Shown: piece after piece, positions 51,364 to 59,778 of the stretch | Numbering within the stretch: the stretch's first letter is position 1 | How the letters are laid out: the number at the start of each line of letters is the position of its first letter | DNA from: Phytohabitans maris | GTDB lineage: Bacteria; Actinomycetota; Actinomycetes; Mycobacteriales; Micromonosporaceae | DNA: 64,000 nucleotides | Reading direction: 5' to 3' | NCBI RefSeq assembly: GCF_031085175.1 | Contig: NZ_JAVHUY010000007.1 | Coordinates: 1-64,000, forward strand | Made by a program: the position numbers and the translations under genes | Notes under the pieces: model-generated | What the model saw: the letters and a program-made list of their open reading frames with translations, nothing else | Told to the model about the DNA's origin: nothing | The model's database searches: none

Positions 51364-53619
51364 CTAGGTCAGGGTGTAGACGTCGATTCCGCGGGCGCCT
51401 TGTGGTACTAGCATGACGGTGCCGTCGTTGCTGACGCCTGCTGCGGCGACTCCTACGCCTTGGCGGGTTTTCTCGTGCGGGGTGAGCGTGCCCAGTAGTT
51501 TCCAGTCGCTGGTGCGCCAGAGGTGGACCTGTTGGAGGTCGTGGCTGACCGCGAGTAGGTACTGGCCGTTTCCGGACCAGCGTACGTCGGTGATGGAGCC
51601 GTTCGGTCCGGTCAGCGCGGTGACCCGGCGCAGGGTGACGGGGTCCCACACCTCGACGCCGAACTCGTTGATCCCGACGGCTACCAGCGTGCCGTCCGGG
51701 TTGTAGGTGACCATTTCGGCGTCGCCGCTGTCTGACCGCATGCCCATGCTGCTTACTGGGGTCGCGTCGGTGTAGCGGCGGATCTCGAACAGCGGGCCGT
51801 CGTCGTGGGCGAGGTCGAACCAGCTGATGGCGAACGTGTCGCCGTGCGGTGAGAGGCTGACCGAGCCGACGCTGTACTTGTTGCTCAGCGGCGCGGACGG
51901 GAGCAGGTTGCGGACCACGCTGCCGTCGTTACGGATCAGGACCGCGTTCAGCCGGGATTTGACGGCCACGGCTGAGCCGGTCGAGTCCCAGGCCGGAGTG
52001 TCCCAGACCACGCCCGGGCCGGGCTGGGCCACGGTGTGCTCGCCGGTGTCGGCGTTGAACAAGTGCAGCCGGTCGCTGCCGATCTTGTTGCCGCCCACGA
52101 CGGCGACCGTGGTGCCGCCGGGGTCCCAGTACACGCCTGGTTGGTTCAGGTAGCACCCCTTTTCGCCGGCGAGCGCGACCTCGAACCGGCGCACCAGCAC
52201 CCCGTCCTGGTTGAAGATCTCCAGGCCGGTGTCGTCGCTGGTGACGGCGTACCGCGTCCCGGCCGGGTTCCAGACCGCCGCGCAGATCGGCCGCCCGGAC
52301 AGTAACGTGCTCTGGTACGCATACACCGGCTCACGTGCTGGCAGGCTCGACGGTGTGGACGCCGGCCCCCGCGCCCAGCCCGGCAGGCCCGCGAGGTCCC
52401 AGCCCTGGATACCCGCGAAAGCGCCGGCCGCGGCCAGCAGTGTGACCACGACGAGGCCGGCGACCGCGGCGGGCCGGGCCGGCCACCGGTTCCGCCGCCG
52501 ACCGGCGAGGGGTATCGCGCCGGTCGGCGGGGGCGGGGTAGCCGGAGACGCCGGGCGGTCTGTGGTGTGCAGGCCGCCCTCGGCCACGACCAGTTCCGGC
52601 TGCTCCAGCATCGTCGGTGGCCGCTGGAACTCGCGGCTCAGGAGCGTGGCGACCAGCGGCAGCCGGGTGGAGCCACCCACCGGGAAGATGGTGTACGGGT
52701 CGGCGGCGTCGAGCCCGGCCCGATCGACCAGCGCCCGCGTGACACGCACCGTGCGCTCCAGCAGCGGGCGGGTGAGCTGGTCGAGCTGCTCGCGTCCCAG
52801 CGGCGCACCCTCGTCCACGCCCGGTATCCGGACCAGGACGGCCGGCGCCGTGGCGAGCAGCTCTTTGGCGGTACGCACGTCATCGAGCAGCTGCCAGCGG
52901 GCCTGCCGCTGCTGTGCGGTGGCCGGCCGCAACAGCCCCCGCAGGTGCTCGCCGGCCCGCTGGGAGTAGCTGGCGGCCAGGTGCCCGACGATCCGGTCGT
53001 CGATGTCGACGCCGCCGAGGTCCGCGAGCCCGCCGGCAGCGCAGACGACGAAACCGCCGGCCTCCCGCCGGACCACAGCGGCGTCGAACGTGCTGGCGCC
53101 CAGGTCGTAGACCACGGCGTACGCGCCCTGGGCCACGTGGGCCTGGTGGACGGCGACGAACGCGGCCGCGGCGGCCACCGGCTCGGCGACCAGCCGGACC
53201 CTGCCCCAACCGACCCGGCCGGCGGCGTCGAGAAGCGTCTGCCGCCGGGACGCGCCCCAGGTCGCCGGGTAGGTCAGCACCACCTCACCGATCGCGGCCC
53301 CGCCGGTGACCCGCGCGGCCTCGACAGCCACCTGCCTGTACGCGGCCGCGACCGCGTCGACGACCGGCACGACCCTGCCGCCCAGCAGCAGCACGCCCTC
53401 GTCGATACGGCGTTTCGGGTACGGCTCGAACGCGTCCGGATGGAACCGCGCCGCGTACAGCGCCGCCCGCCCGACCACCAGCGTCCCAGCCGGCGTCAGG
53501 CACACCGCGGACGGAAGCTGCGGGTAGCCGTCGACCAGCAGCAATCTGGCGCGCCCACCCGGCTCAGCGAGCATCGCCACAGTGTTCGAGGTGCCATAGT
53601 CCACGCTGAGCCGAAACAC
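51364..53619 (-). CDS. Membrane-anchored Hsp70-like ATPase with C-terminal beta-propeller
   Basis: The 751-residue protein begins with an Hsp70/actin-fold ATPase (residues 1 to about 360): phosphate-1 LSVDYGTSNTVAMLAE, phosphate-2 AVVYDLGASTFDAAVV, adenosine motif FPVGGSTRLPLVATLL. A Pro-rich linker and one membrane span (AVAGLVVVTLLAAAGAFAGI) follow, then about 300 residues of WD40-like repeats (VWNPAGTRYAVTSDDTGLEI; GSITDVRWSGNGQYLLAVSH; VHLWRTSDWKLLGTLTPHEK). No DnaK substrate-binding domain is present. It is probably a cell-surface sensor or scaffold; the family is known in actinomycetes but without defined function. Confidence 0.82.
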   Translation of the reverse strand: MFRLSVDYGTSNTVAMLAEPGGRARLLLVDGYPQLPSAVCLTPAGTLVVGRAALYAARFHPDAFEPYPKRRIDEGVLLLGGRVVPVVDAVAAAYRQVAVEAARVTGGAAIGEVVLTYPATWGASRRQTLLDAAGRVGWGRVRLVAEPVAAAAAFVAVHQAHVAQGAYAVVYDLGASTFDAAVVRREAGGFVVCAAGGLADLGGVDIDDRIVGHLAASYSQRAGEHLRGLLRPATAQQRQARWQLLDDVRTAKELLATAPAVLVRIPGVDEGAPLGREQLDQLTRPLLERTVRVTRALVDRAGLDAADPYTIFPVGGSTRLPLVATLLSREFQRPPTMLEQPELVVAEGGLHTTDRPASPATPPPPTGAIPLAGRRRNRWPARPAAVAGLVVVTLLAAAGAFAGIQGWDLAGLPGWARGPASTPSSLPAREPVYAYQSTLLSGRPICAAVWNPAGTRYAVTSDDTGLEIFNQDGVLVRRFEVALAGEKGCYLNQPGVYWDPGGTTVAVVGGNKIGSDRLHLFNADTGEHTVAQPGPGVVWDTPAWDSTGSAVAVKSRLNAVLIRNDGSVVRNLLPSAPLSNKYSVGSVSLSPHGDTFAISWFDLAHDDGPLFEIRRYTDATPVSSMGMRSDSGDAEMVTYNPDGTLVAVGINEFGVEVWDPVTLRRVTALTGPNGSITDVRWSGNGQYLLAVSHDLQQVHLWRTSDWKLLGTLTPHEKTRQGVGVAAAGVSNDGTVMLVPQGARGIDVYTLT

Positions 53620-53760
53620 TCGCCCGCGTCCCTTTAACGTCCGCACGTCGCCTGACGTCGCCTTTGTCGGCGCCGGCACCTAGTTTATCCCCGCTGTCGA
53701 TACCGTCGGCGAACCATAGCGCCGCCGTGCGCAGTGGACAGACGGCGCTACCGTGTGCGC

Positions 53761-54147
53761 GTGGCGTCACACGAGGTGGACATCGTCGCCCGGCACGTGC
53801 CGGCCGGCGAGGAGGTCCTTTTGGCGTTCTCCGCGTACACCAGGATGGGGCTGGGTCGGCGGGTCGTCGGGGTGACCACCCGCCAGCTCGTCGTCGTCAA
53901 GAGTGGGTACATGTCGCTGAGCGACAAGGGACTGCTCTGGGCGGCGCCGCTGACCGAGATCGCGCTCAACGACACCTACACGCGCTGGCACACCAACGGT
54001 GTGTACACCGGCAACGCCTACGTGACCATCCAGCGGTCCGACGGCAGCACCACCACACTCAACCCGCGAAGTAGCTTCTGGGGTGGGCGGGGCTCCGCCG
54101 ACGACAACATCGCCGCGCTGTACTCGGCGATCCCCAGCCGATACTGA
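53761..54147 (+). CDS. Small PH-like domain protein
   Basis: About 128 residues with an alternating beta pattern typical of bacterial PH (bPH) domains: EEVLLAFSAYTRMGLGRRVV, GVTTRQLVVVKSGYMSLSDK, LTEIALNDTYTRWHTNGVYT, AYVTIQRSDGSTTTLNP, and a C-terminal helix DDNIAALYSAIPSRY. No membrane segment. The start is uncertain: GTG at 53761 is used, and GTG at 53734 is also in frame; neither has a clear ribosome site. It is divergent from the Hsp70-like gene. Confidence 0.6.
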   Translation: MASHEVDIVARHVPAGEEVLLAFSAYTRMGLGRRVVGVTTRQLVVVKSGYMSLSDKGLLWAAPLTEIALNDTYTRWHTNGVYTGNAYVTIQRSDGSTTTLNPRSSFWGGRGSADDNIAALYSAIPSRY

Positions 54148-54199
54148 CAGCCTGCCCGCACCCCTTGGCGGCCACCGCGTCAGGTCCTCGGCCACGACG

Positions 54200-54772
54200 G
54201 CGGGCCAAAGGCTGCCCAGGATAGCCAGACCCACACACCACCGGACGCGCCGGACTTCGGCGGTCTGCGCCGCGTTGAGGTCTCCGGTATCGATTGCGTG
54301 GTGCTCGAGATCTCCGAGCCCCTGCGAATGCGCTGTGCAGGCCGGTGATCGCGCCGACATCCTCGAGCTCGTGACCCATACGCTGCTTCGTGCGCGACAA
54401 CGTGGTGTCGAGGTCGGGGCGGAGGACTACGTAGGACACCGGCAGATGGTCTCGTTCCGCGAGCGCGCGAAACGGCGGCAGGAACCACGGCCCGACCATC
54501 CCATCGACCACGACGTTATAGCCGCCGCGGGCGAACGTCGCGACGGTGCCGACGATCGCTTCATGACCACCTCGTTCTGCCGCTGCGCTCCAGGCAGGAA
54601 CGGAAGGACGAATCCCGTACCGGATCGAGCGGTAGAACAGGTCGGTCGTCAGGTGAACCGTTGGGACGCTCGCGTTGGCGGCGAGAAGTTCAGCCACGGT
54701 CGTCTTTCCCGCGGCGGGCGGTTCGGTCGAAATGATCACTTCGTTGTTCACGAAGCCAGAAGGTAGTCGCAT
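54200..54772 (-). pseudogene. P-loop kinase (CPT/zeta-toxin-like), frameshifted
   Basis: From the ATG at 54772 the frame reads a nucleotide-binding P-loop (VIISTEPPAAGKTTVAELLA), VHLTTDLFYRSIRYGIRPSV, GGYNVVVDGMVGPWFLPPFR and SYVVLRPDLDTTLSRTKQRM, GHELEDVGAITGLHSAFA. Near 54320 homology moves to another frame (LGDLEHHAIDTGDLNAAQTA). A one-base shift therefore breaks the C-terminus. The family includes chloramphenicol phosphotransferase-like and other small kinases; loss of the last helices may abolish activity or be a sequence error. Confidence 0.65.
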
Positions 54773-55133
54773 GACCTCGTGAGAAACAGTCTTGTCTTTC
54801 GGCCCGGGTTCAGCCGCCCCACTCAACTACCGCTCGATGCCGGTGGAGGATCCCTGCCCCTTCGGCGTCCGCTTTGTCGCATCCAGTGCGCTCGGATTCC
54901 GGCCACGAGCCGCCGCGACCAAGCTTGTGACTCACAGCTTCGGCGGCCCAGGACGCCAGCCTCTGGGCAAGGGCAGGTCATGGCCATCTGGCCGAGCTGG
55001 GTGCCTCCCTGACGCCCGTTGATGCACCGGACACGGGCCTGGATCACAGTCGGCCCCAGCCCGCGCTGGTCAGCCGGCCGGCTGTTGGCAACCCTCATCT
55101 GGATCGGACAGCGGGGCTACGCCCGGTGCCGTC
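54773..55133. other. Intergenic region, nothing recognised
   Basis: These 361 bases between the frameshifted kinase and the methyltransferase show no convincing gene. No clear promoter pair or repeat was found by eye. Confidence 0.4.
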
Positions 55134-55955
55134 CTATGCCTTACGCGCGACCGCCCCGTACATGGCGATGTCTTTGTCCGCGATCCCTGGGGGCTCGGAG
55201 CCGTCTGGGCGCCACTTGTGCACCTGGACCAGCCCCGGCTCGACCAGTTCCACGCCGTCGAAGAATGACAGTGTGGTGGCACGGTCGCGGAAGATGAGGG
55301 TCTCACCGAGCCTGTTGTACTCCTGTTGGACCTCGGCCAGCGGGATCGGGTCGAACTCGTCGGTCGCGATGGACATCGCCAGGTAGCTGCCGGTCGGTAG
55401 CACGTCGAGGATCTGTCGTACGACCCGTAATGCCTCCGCGTCGTCCTCAATGAAATGCACGACGGCGATCAGCAGCAGCCCGACCGGCTGATTCAGGTCG
55501 ATGGTCTCTAGGAACTCCGGCGCGGAGATGATCGCCTGCGGGTCACGCATGTCCGCATCGACGTAGGCCGTGCGTCCCATGGCTGTCCCCACCAGCAGCG
55601 CACGAGCGTGGACGAGTACCAGCGGATCGTTGTCGGTGTAGACCACATGTGCGGTCGGGTCAACCGACTGCACAACCTCGTGCAGGTTCGGTGAGGTCGG
55701 CAGTCCGGTGCCGATGTCCAAGAACTGCCGGATCCCGCACTCGGCCGCCAGGAACCGCGCCACCCGGTGCATGAAGAACCGGTTGGCCTGCATGTGAACC
55801 CGCAACGCCGGCCATATCCGCAACGAGTTCTCGCCGGCCTCACGGTCGACGGCGTAGTTGTCCTTACCACCCAGGATGTAGTCGTAGATCCGCGCGCCGT
55901 GCGCCACATCGGTTCGCAGCTTGACCCTGGGGCCGTCCTCGTCACGAGCTTCCAC
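55134..55955 (-). CDS. DUF574-type SAM-dependent methyltransferase
   Basis: The 273-residue protein matches the actinomycete-specific S-adenosylmethionine methyltransferase family (Methyltransf_19/DUF574): ARIYDYILGGKDNYAVDREA, RVARFLAAECGIRQFLDIGT (SAM motif I), HVVYTDNDPLVLVHARALLV, LLLIAVVHFIEDDAEALRVV, and the ending GVELVEPGLVQVHKWRPDG. Length is normal and all motifs are intact. Genomes carry many copies; substrates are unknown. It stands alone. Confidence 0.9.
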   Translation of the reverse strand: MEARDEDGPRVKLRTDVAHGARIYDYILGGKDNYAVDREAGENSLRIWPALRVHMQANRFFMHRVARFLAAECGIRQFLDIGTGLPTSPNLHEVVQSVDPTAHVVYTDNDPLVLVHARALLVGTAMGRTAYVDADMRDPQAIISAPEFLETIDLNQPVGLLLIAVVHFIEDDAEALRVVRQILDVLPTGSYLAMSIATDEFDPIPLAEVQQEYNRLGETLIFRDRATTLSFFDGVELVEPGLVQVHKWRPDGSEPPGIADKDIAMYGAVARKA

Positions 55956-56136
55956 CGAGAGGGCCTCCGTCAGACGATGTCGACACTCGCGCAGGCGAGC
56001 CTACACGTGCCACACGAGATCCACCGATTCCGCCTGGCACGTGTAGCGACTATCCGGTTAGGAAGATCGGTCTCACCATGCGAGGCACAGGTCAGCCAGC
56101 CGATACGCGCAGCCGTCGATCGAATCGGACACCGGT

Positions 56137-56603
56137 TCAGCCGTCGCCGGTGCCGGGCTCGTCTGGCGGCAACACGCTGCCGATGGTCAACGCCAACCAG
56201 TTAACGATGTCGCTGGCTGGCTGTCCGGCGGCCTCGCTCAACCAGCGCATCAGCAGCGAGGTCACCAGGGCGTGAGCGCCGTACTCGCGGCTACGCACCC
56301 GGTTCACGTCCTCCATCGCCGCAACGAGACGATGCAGATCCTCGACGGTCGGCGGGTACGAGATGGTGAGGTGAGCTGGTGCGTGCGGACGTCGTCCACC
56401 TCAACGATCAACGCCAACCGCTCCGGAAACGGCCGATCGCCGGGCTCGGGGAGCACGGTCAACGCCCGTAGCCACTGGTTGAACAACTCCCGCGTCGGCA
56501 GATCGCTAAGACCGGCCACCGCACCCCCACCTCCCGCCGGGACGTTACCAGCGCACCAGACGGCCCCGCGGGCGTCGCAGAAGGCGCGGAACGTTCCGGG
56601 CAT
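56137..56603 (-). pseudogene. Hypothetical gene with one frameshift
   Basis: The 5' part (from about 56603) reads MPGTFRAFCDARGAVWCAGN, SDLPTRELFNQWLRALTVLP and FPERLALIVEVDDVRTHQLT; near 56370 the frame shifts by one base to TISYPPTVEDLHRLVAAMED, EYGAHALVTSLLMRWLSEAA and ASDIVNWLALTIGSVLPPDE, ending at 56137. Both parts look coding, so a single gene of about 155 residues has one indel. I do not recognise the family. It could also be a sequence error. Confidence 0.5.
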
Positions 56604-57344
56604 CCCGTGCGGCCGCTCCAGAACAGCGTGCGAACGTTGTTCCGACCGGACAGCCGAAACGGCGAAGCGGCCGGCCTTCCGCTTCCTCGTTCCGCTTCCT
56701 TCCGCCGGACCCGGCCGGGGCGGAAGCGGAAGCAAACCGGAAGCGGCGCGCGCCGCGCCGCTCCGGGGGTGTGGTAACGCTCATCGACCGCTACCAACCA
56801 GCGCTACCACGCCGCTACCAGTGTTCTCGCCAGCTTCTTTCCGCCCCACCACTCCAGCTTGTTCTGGCTCCACCGCGCTGACTCCAGAACCTCTTGGCCC
56901 CACACCGATGTCGATGTCGAGCGGCGTCATCGTGGCCCCACCGCATCGCGCGGATCGGGGGCCGAACATCTGCCGCGCCGACCTCCGGCCGACTTGCCAC
57001 CGAGTCCTGGTGCCCAGCGCCGCTCGGCAGCGCCGTACGGCGGCCGGTTCGGCCATGGTCGAGTTGGGCCCGCAACCGCCCTGGTGACCATCCCGAATCA
57101 CGGGATGGGGTGGGGCCGAGTAGAGCTGGAGTTTCCATCGACGCATTGACATGCGGCATGCTCGGTGGATCCAAGACTTCCTGGAGTAGTGGGGCCAGAT
57201 CTACCTGGTGAGAACACCGCTACCAGCCACAGTGTTACCCGAAGCGATGCCGTCAACCCCGTAACGCTGGCGCTAACCCCGTAGCCGTCGGCTACGGCGG
57301 CCCGTGCCGCCCGCAAGACTCCGGCCCCCGGACAGGCCGGATAG
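56604..57344. other. Noncoding, repeat-rich region
   Basis: No gene is recognised. Around 56670-56745 TTCCGCTTCC and GGAAGCGGAA stretches can fold into an imperfect hairpin. CGCTACCA occurs three times between 56788 and 56820 and once more near 57221. At 57279-57297 CCGTAGCC and GGCTACGG form an 8-bp stem with a 3-base loop. Their meaning is unknown. Confidence 0.45.
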
Positions 57345-57533
57345 GGTGGACCGCGCAGCGAGGTGCCAGCCTGGGGCTGGTCCTTTTCCGCGCGGCCTCC
57401 CTCCGAACCGGGCGGACGCGTTTCCGAGTACCCGGCTCTCCGGTGATTACGACGTGAGCGGTGTTGGCGTTGCGTGGATGAGGTCGTGGCAGGCGTTGCA
57501 GACCACGAGGGTCTTGCGGCGCTTGTTTGCCAT
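57345..57533 (-). ncRNA. Group II intron, 3' fragment (maturase tail, domains V and VI)
   Basis: The minus strand first encodes the last 28 residues of an HNH-type intron maturase (ANKRRKTLVVCNACHDLIHA, stop 57447-57449). Nine bases later comes a 34-base hairpin (57438-57405) with the domain V hallmarks: AGCCGGG at the 5' side, a GAAA tetraloop, and CCCGGTTC at the 3' side. The following 60 bases can hold domain VI, and the 3' splice end is probably near 57345. The rest of the maturase and the 5' intron are missing; the break abuts the glycosylase stop. Confidence 0.75.
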
Positions 57534-57537
57534 GGTC

Positions 57538-58293
57538 TCAGCTGAGGTGGGTGCGGGTGAGCATGCGCCAACAGTTGGCGAAAGCGCGCTCGTCGGTGGG
57601 CCAGGGGTAGTCCGGTGCGGCGCGGCGGGCCCAGGTACGCAGGGTCAGGTCGCCGGCGGGGTAGAGCGCCCAGTCGTTGCTCCAGTCCGCCACCGCGGCG
57701 TGCGCGGTCCATTGGCCGACCCGGGGAATGCGGCCCAGCTGCTCGGCCAGCCGCGGCGGCGGCAGGGTCTGCCAGTGGCGGCCGTCGCGCAGGTAGCTGT
57801 TGGCGGCGTCCCGCAGCAGGCCGCGTTTGGCGGCCAGGCCCACGGCTGTGAACTGGTCGGGTGTCAGGTCCAGGACGGCTTCGGGGGTCGGGAACAGCCA
57901 GTAGTTGCCGCCGGGTAGCCGCAGCCGCTCGCCGTGCGCGTAGCAGAACTGGCGGTACAGCCTGGCGGCGTGGGGCGGGCGGTGCATCTGCGCGATGGCT
58001 GCCGCACCGAGGGCGTCCCACAGGTTGCCGGTCCGAAACCGGGCCACCGCGCCGAGGCCGGCCAGGCTGGCGGCCAGCTGCGGCAACTCGTTGAGCACGT
58101 GCGGTGGCAGCCGGAACACGGTATAGGCGGGTTCGAAGGCGGCCGGGGCCAGCTCACGCAGTGTGAACCCGGTCGGGCCGGTTCGTAGAAGCCAGCGGCC
58201 CTCGAACGTGACCAGCACCCGCACCTTGCCCCGGCCGTCGCGGGCCGGGATCCAGGCTGGGTGGTCGGTCATCACGAAGTCGATGTCGCTCAT
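57538..58293 (-). CDS. AlkA-like HhH-GPD DNA glycosylase
   Basis: The 251-residue protein resembles DNA-3-methyladenine glycosylase II: LWDALGAAAIAQMHRPPHAA, LAAKRGLLRDAANSYLRDGR, the helix-hairpin-helix LGRIPRVGQWTAHAAVADWS and the catalytic-loop Asp in LYPAGDLTLRTWARRA. It would excise alkylated or damaged bases. The start is uncertain; the ATG at 58293 is used, but a Lys/Ala-rich upstream extension to a TTG at 58359 is in frame. It borders the intron fragment. Confidence 0.8.
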   Translation of the reverse strand: MSDIDFVMTDHPAWIPARDGRGKVRVLVTFEGRWLLRTGPTGFTLRELAPAAFEPAYTVFRLPPHVLNELPQLAASLAGLGAVARFRTGNLWDALGAAAIAQMHRPPHAARLYRQFCYAHGERLRLPGGNYWLFPTPEAVLDLTPDQFTAVGLAAKRGLLRDAANSYLRDGRHWQTLPPPRLAEQLGRIPRVGQWTAHAAVADWSNDWALYPAGDLTLRTWARRAAPDYPWPTDERAFANCWRMLTRTHLS

Positions 58294-58633
58294 CGCTGCT
58301 GCGGTGCCTTTCTGGACGGCGGCGATCGCCGGTTTCTTGGCGGTGACGGTCTTGGCCAACCACCTGGTTCCGGTTCCGGTCGGTGGCCCGCCTCAGCACC
58401 ACGACGAGCCAGTCGTGCCGCAGCTGCGACAGCAGCTCGTCGCCAGGTGGTGGCGGCGGTCCGCTACCGGTGGTGTCGGCTGCTGCCACGGCCTGCTGCT
58501 TGAGCGTCCTCAGGACCGGTGGGGTGGTCCAGATTTCGGGTTCTGGCTCCGGGTGGCGTGCGCCGCCCGGCTTCCCCCCTTTTTTGCGCCGGAGCCAGAA
58601 ACCGGTATCGGTGGTGTTACACGTTCGGCGTTG
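58294..58633. other. Gap with a possible short coding remnant
   Basis: On the minus strand, residues such as GDELLSQLRHDWLVVVLRRA (about 58380-58440) look coding but run into another frame before the glycosylase start. It could be the end of a small broken gene; I do not recognise it. Confidence 0.3.
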
Positions 58634-59619
58634 TCAGCAGGCGGTCCCGCAGCCCGCCCAGCGCCAGGCCGGCCGCTTGGCTGGCGGCGTGGACGTCGTC
58701 GGCTTCGGCTTCGGCGCCTGGTAGGTACCGTTGATGGCCTGGTTGATCCAGTCGCGGTAGTACAGCACCGAGGTGTAGACCACCGGCCCGGCACAGGCGA
58801 CCGCTGTCTGGCGGGAGGCGGTCCCGACCAGGTACCAGAAGGAGCGTGTGCGTGGCGCCCGGACAATGACCGGCCCGCCGGAGTCGCCGAAACAGGCCAC
58901 GGTGTTCGGATTGTTCAGGTCGGCCACGCAGACTTCACCGGCGTCGATGGCCGCCGCCGTACAGTGCGACAGGTCCACAATCGCGGTGTCCAGTTCGGAC
59001 AGATGCTGGGGTGCGTCTGGTTGGTTCCACGGGTAGGTGGTCCAGCCCCAGCCGGCGATCCGCGCCGGGCCTACCGGTATCCGGTTGAGCCCGGCCATCG
59101 GTGTCAGAATGTTCGGCATGGTGTAGACCGGCGCGGTGAGCCAGAGCACGGCGCTGTCCCCTTGCACCGTTCCCGGCGGGTTCGCACCCCAGGCCCAGCT
59201 CGGGTACACCGCCGTCTTCCACACCTGACGCACGACGCCGCCGGCCAGCCGGTCGTTGCTGTTGAACCGGATGTGGAAGCTGCCCGGGTCCTCCAGTACC
59301 GCGGTCGGGTATTCGGTGACGCAGTGGGCGTTGCTCACCGCGTGCCACGCATCCCACAGCAGCACGCCGCACTCGTGGAAGTTCGGGTTGTCCCCCCCCG
59401 CTGGTACTGCAGCGAGCCGAGCCCGCGATACACCTGGCTGGCCGGCCGGCCACCCACGATCATCGGGGACACCGTCCGGTCCGGCTCGCTCTACTCACCG
59501 GCCGCCGGCATGACTGCCGGCGGCGGATCGGCGGCGGTCGGTGCAGCCGCGGCGCCCGCGGGCAGCATCGCCACCGCCACAGCGACGATGCTCAACGTGC
59601 TGAGGCAGTTCCTGTTCAC
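58634..59619 (-). pseudogene. Secreted trypsin-like protease with amber stop and poly-G frameshift
   Basis: From the GTG at 59619 (AAGGA site) a signal peptide is read (NRNCLSTLSIVAVAVAMLPA) up to PAAGE, then TAG at 59491-59493. The same frame continues SEPDRTVSPMIVGGRPASQV, the usual mature start of trypsins. A run of eight G (8 C at 59392-59399) then shifts the frame; nine would restore it to DNPNFHECGVLLWDAWHAVS. The rest has the triad: VSNAHCV, GDSAVLWL, CFGDSGGPV. As read, no active protease is made without readthrough and slippage. Confidence 0.75.
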
Positions 59620-59656
59620 GGTCTTCCTTCAGGTTGAGGGACAAGGGAAATGTCGA

Positions 59657-59680
59657 CCCGCCGCCGGTCGCGGCGGCGGG
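59657..59680. terminator. Hairpin terminator between two minus-strand genes
   Basis: CCCGCCGCC and GGCGGCGGG form a perfect 9-bp stem with a 6-base loop, about 100 bases beyond the stop at 59779. No T-tract is seen. Confidence 0.6.
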
Positions 59681-59778
59681 CTCTTACCGCCATCACGCGT
59701 CAAGTCCAAACAGGACACCCATTTGTCGGCCGCGGCGGCCGGGGTTAAGCCCAGATCCTGCGCGCACACCGCACTGGT

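Noticed and set aside
57279-57297. Intrinsic terminator
   Set aside because: The 8-bp hairpin has no T-tract and no gene ends close enough on either strand to need it.
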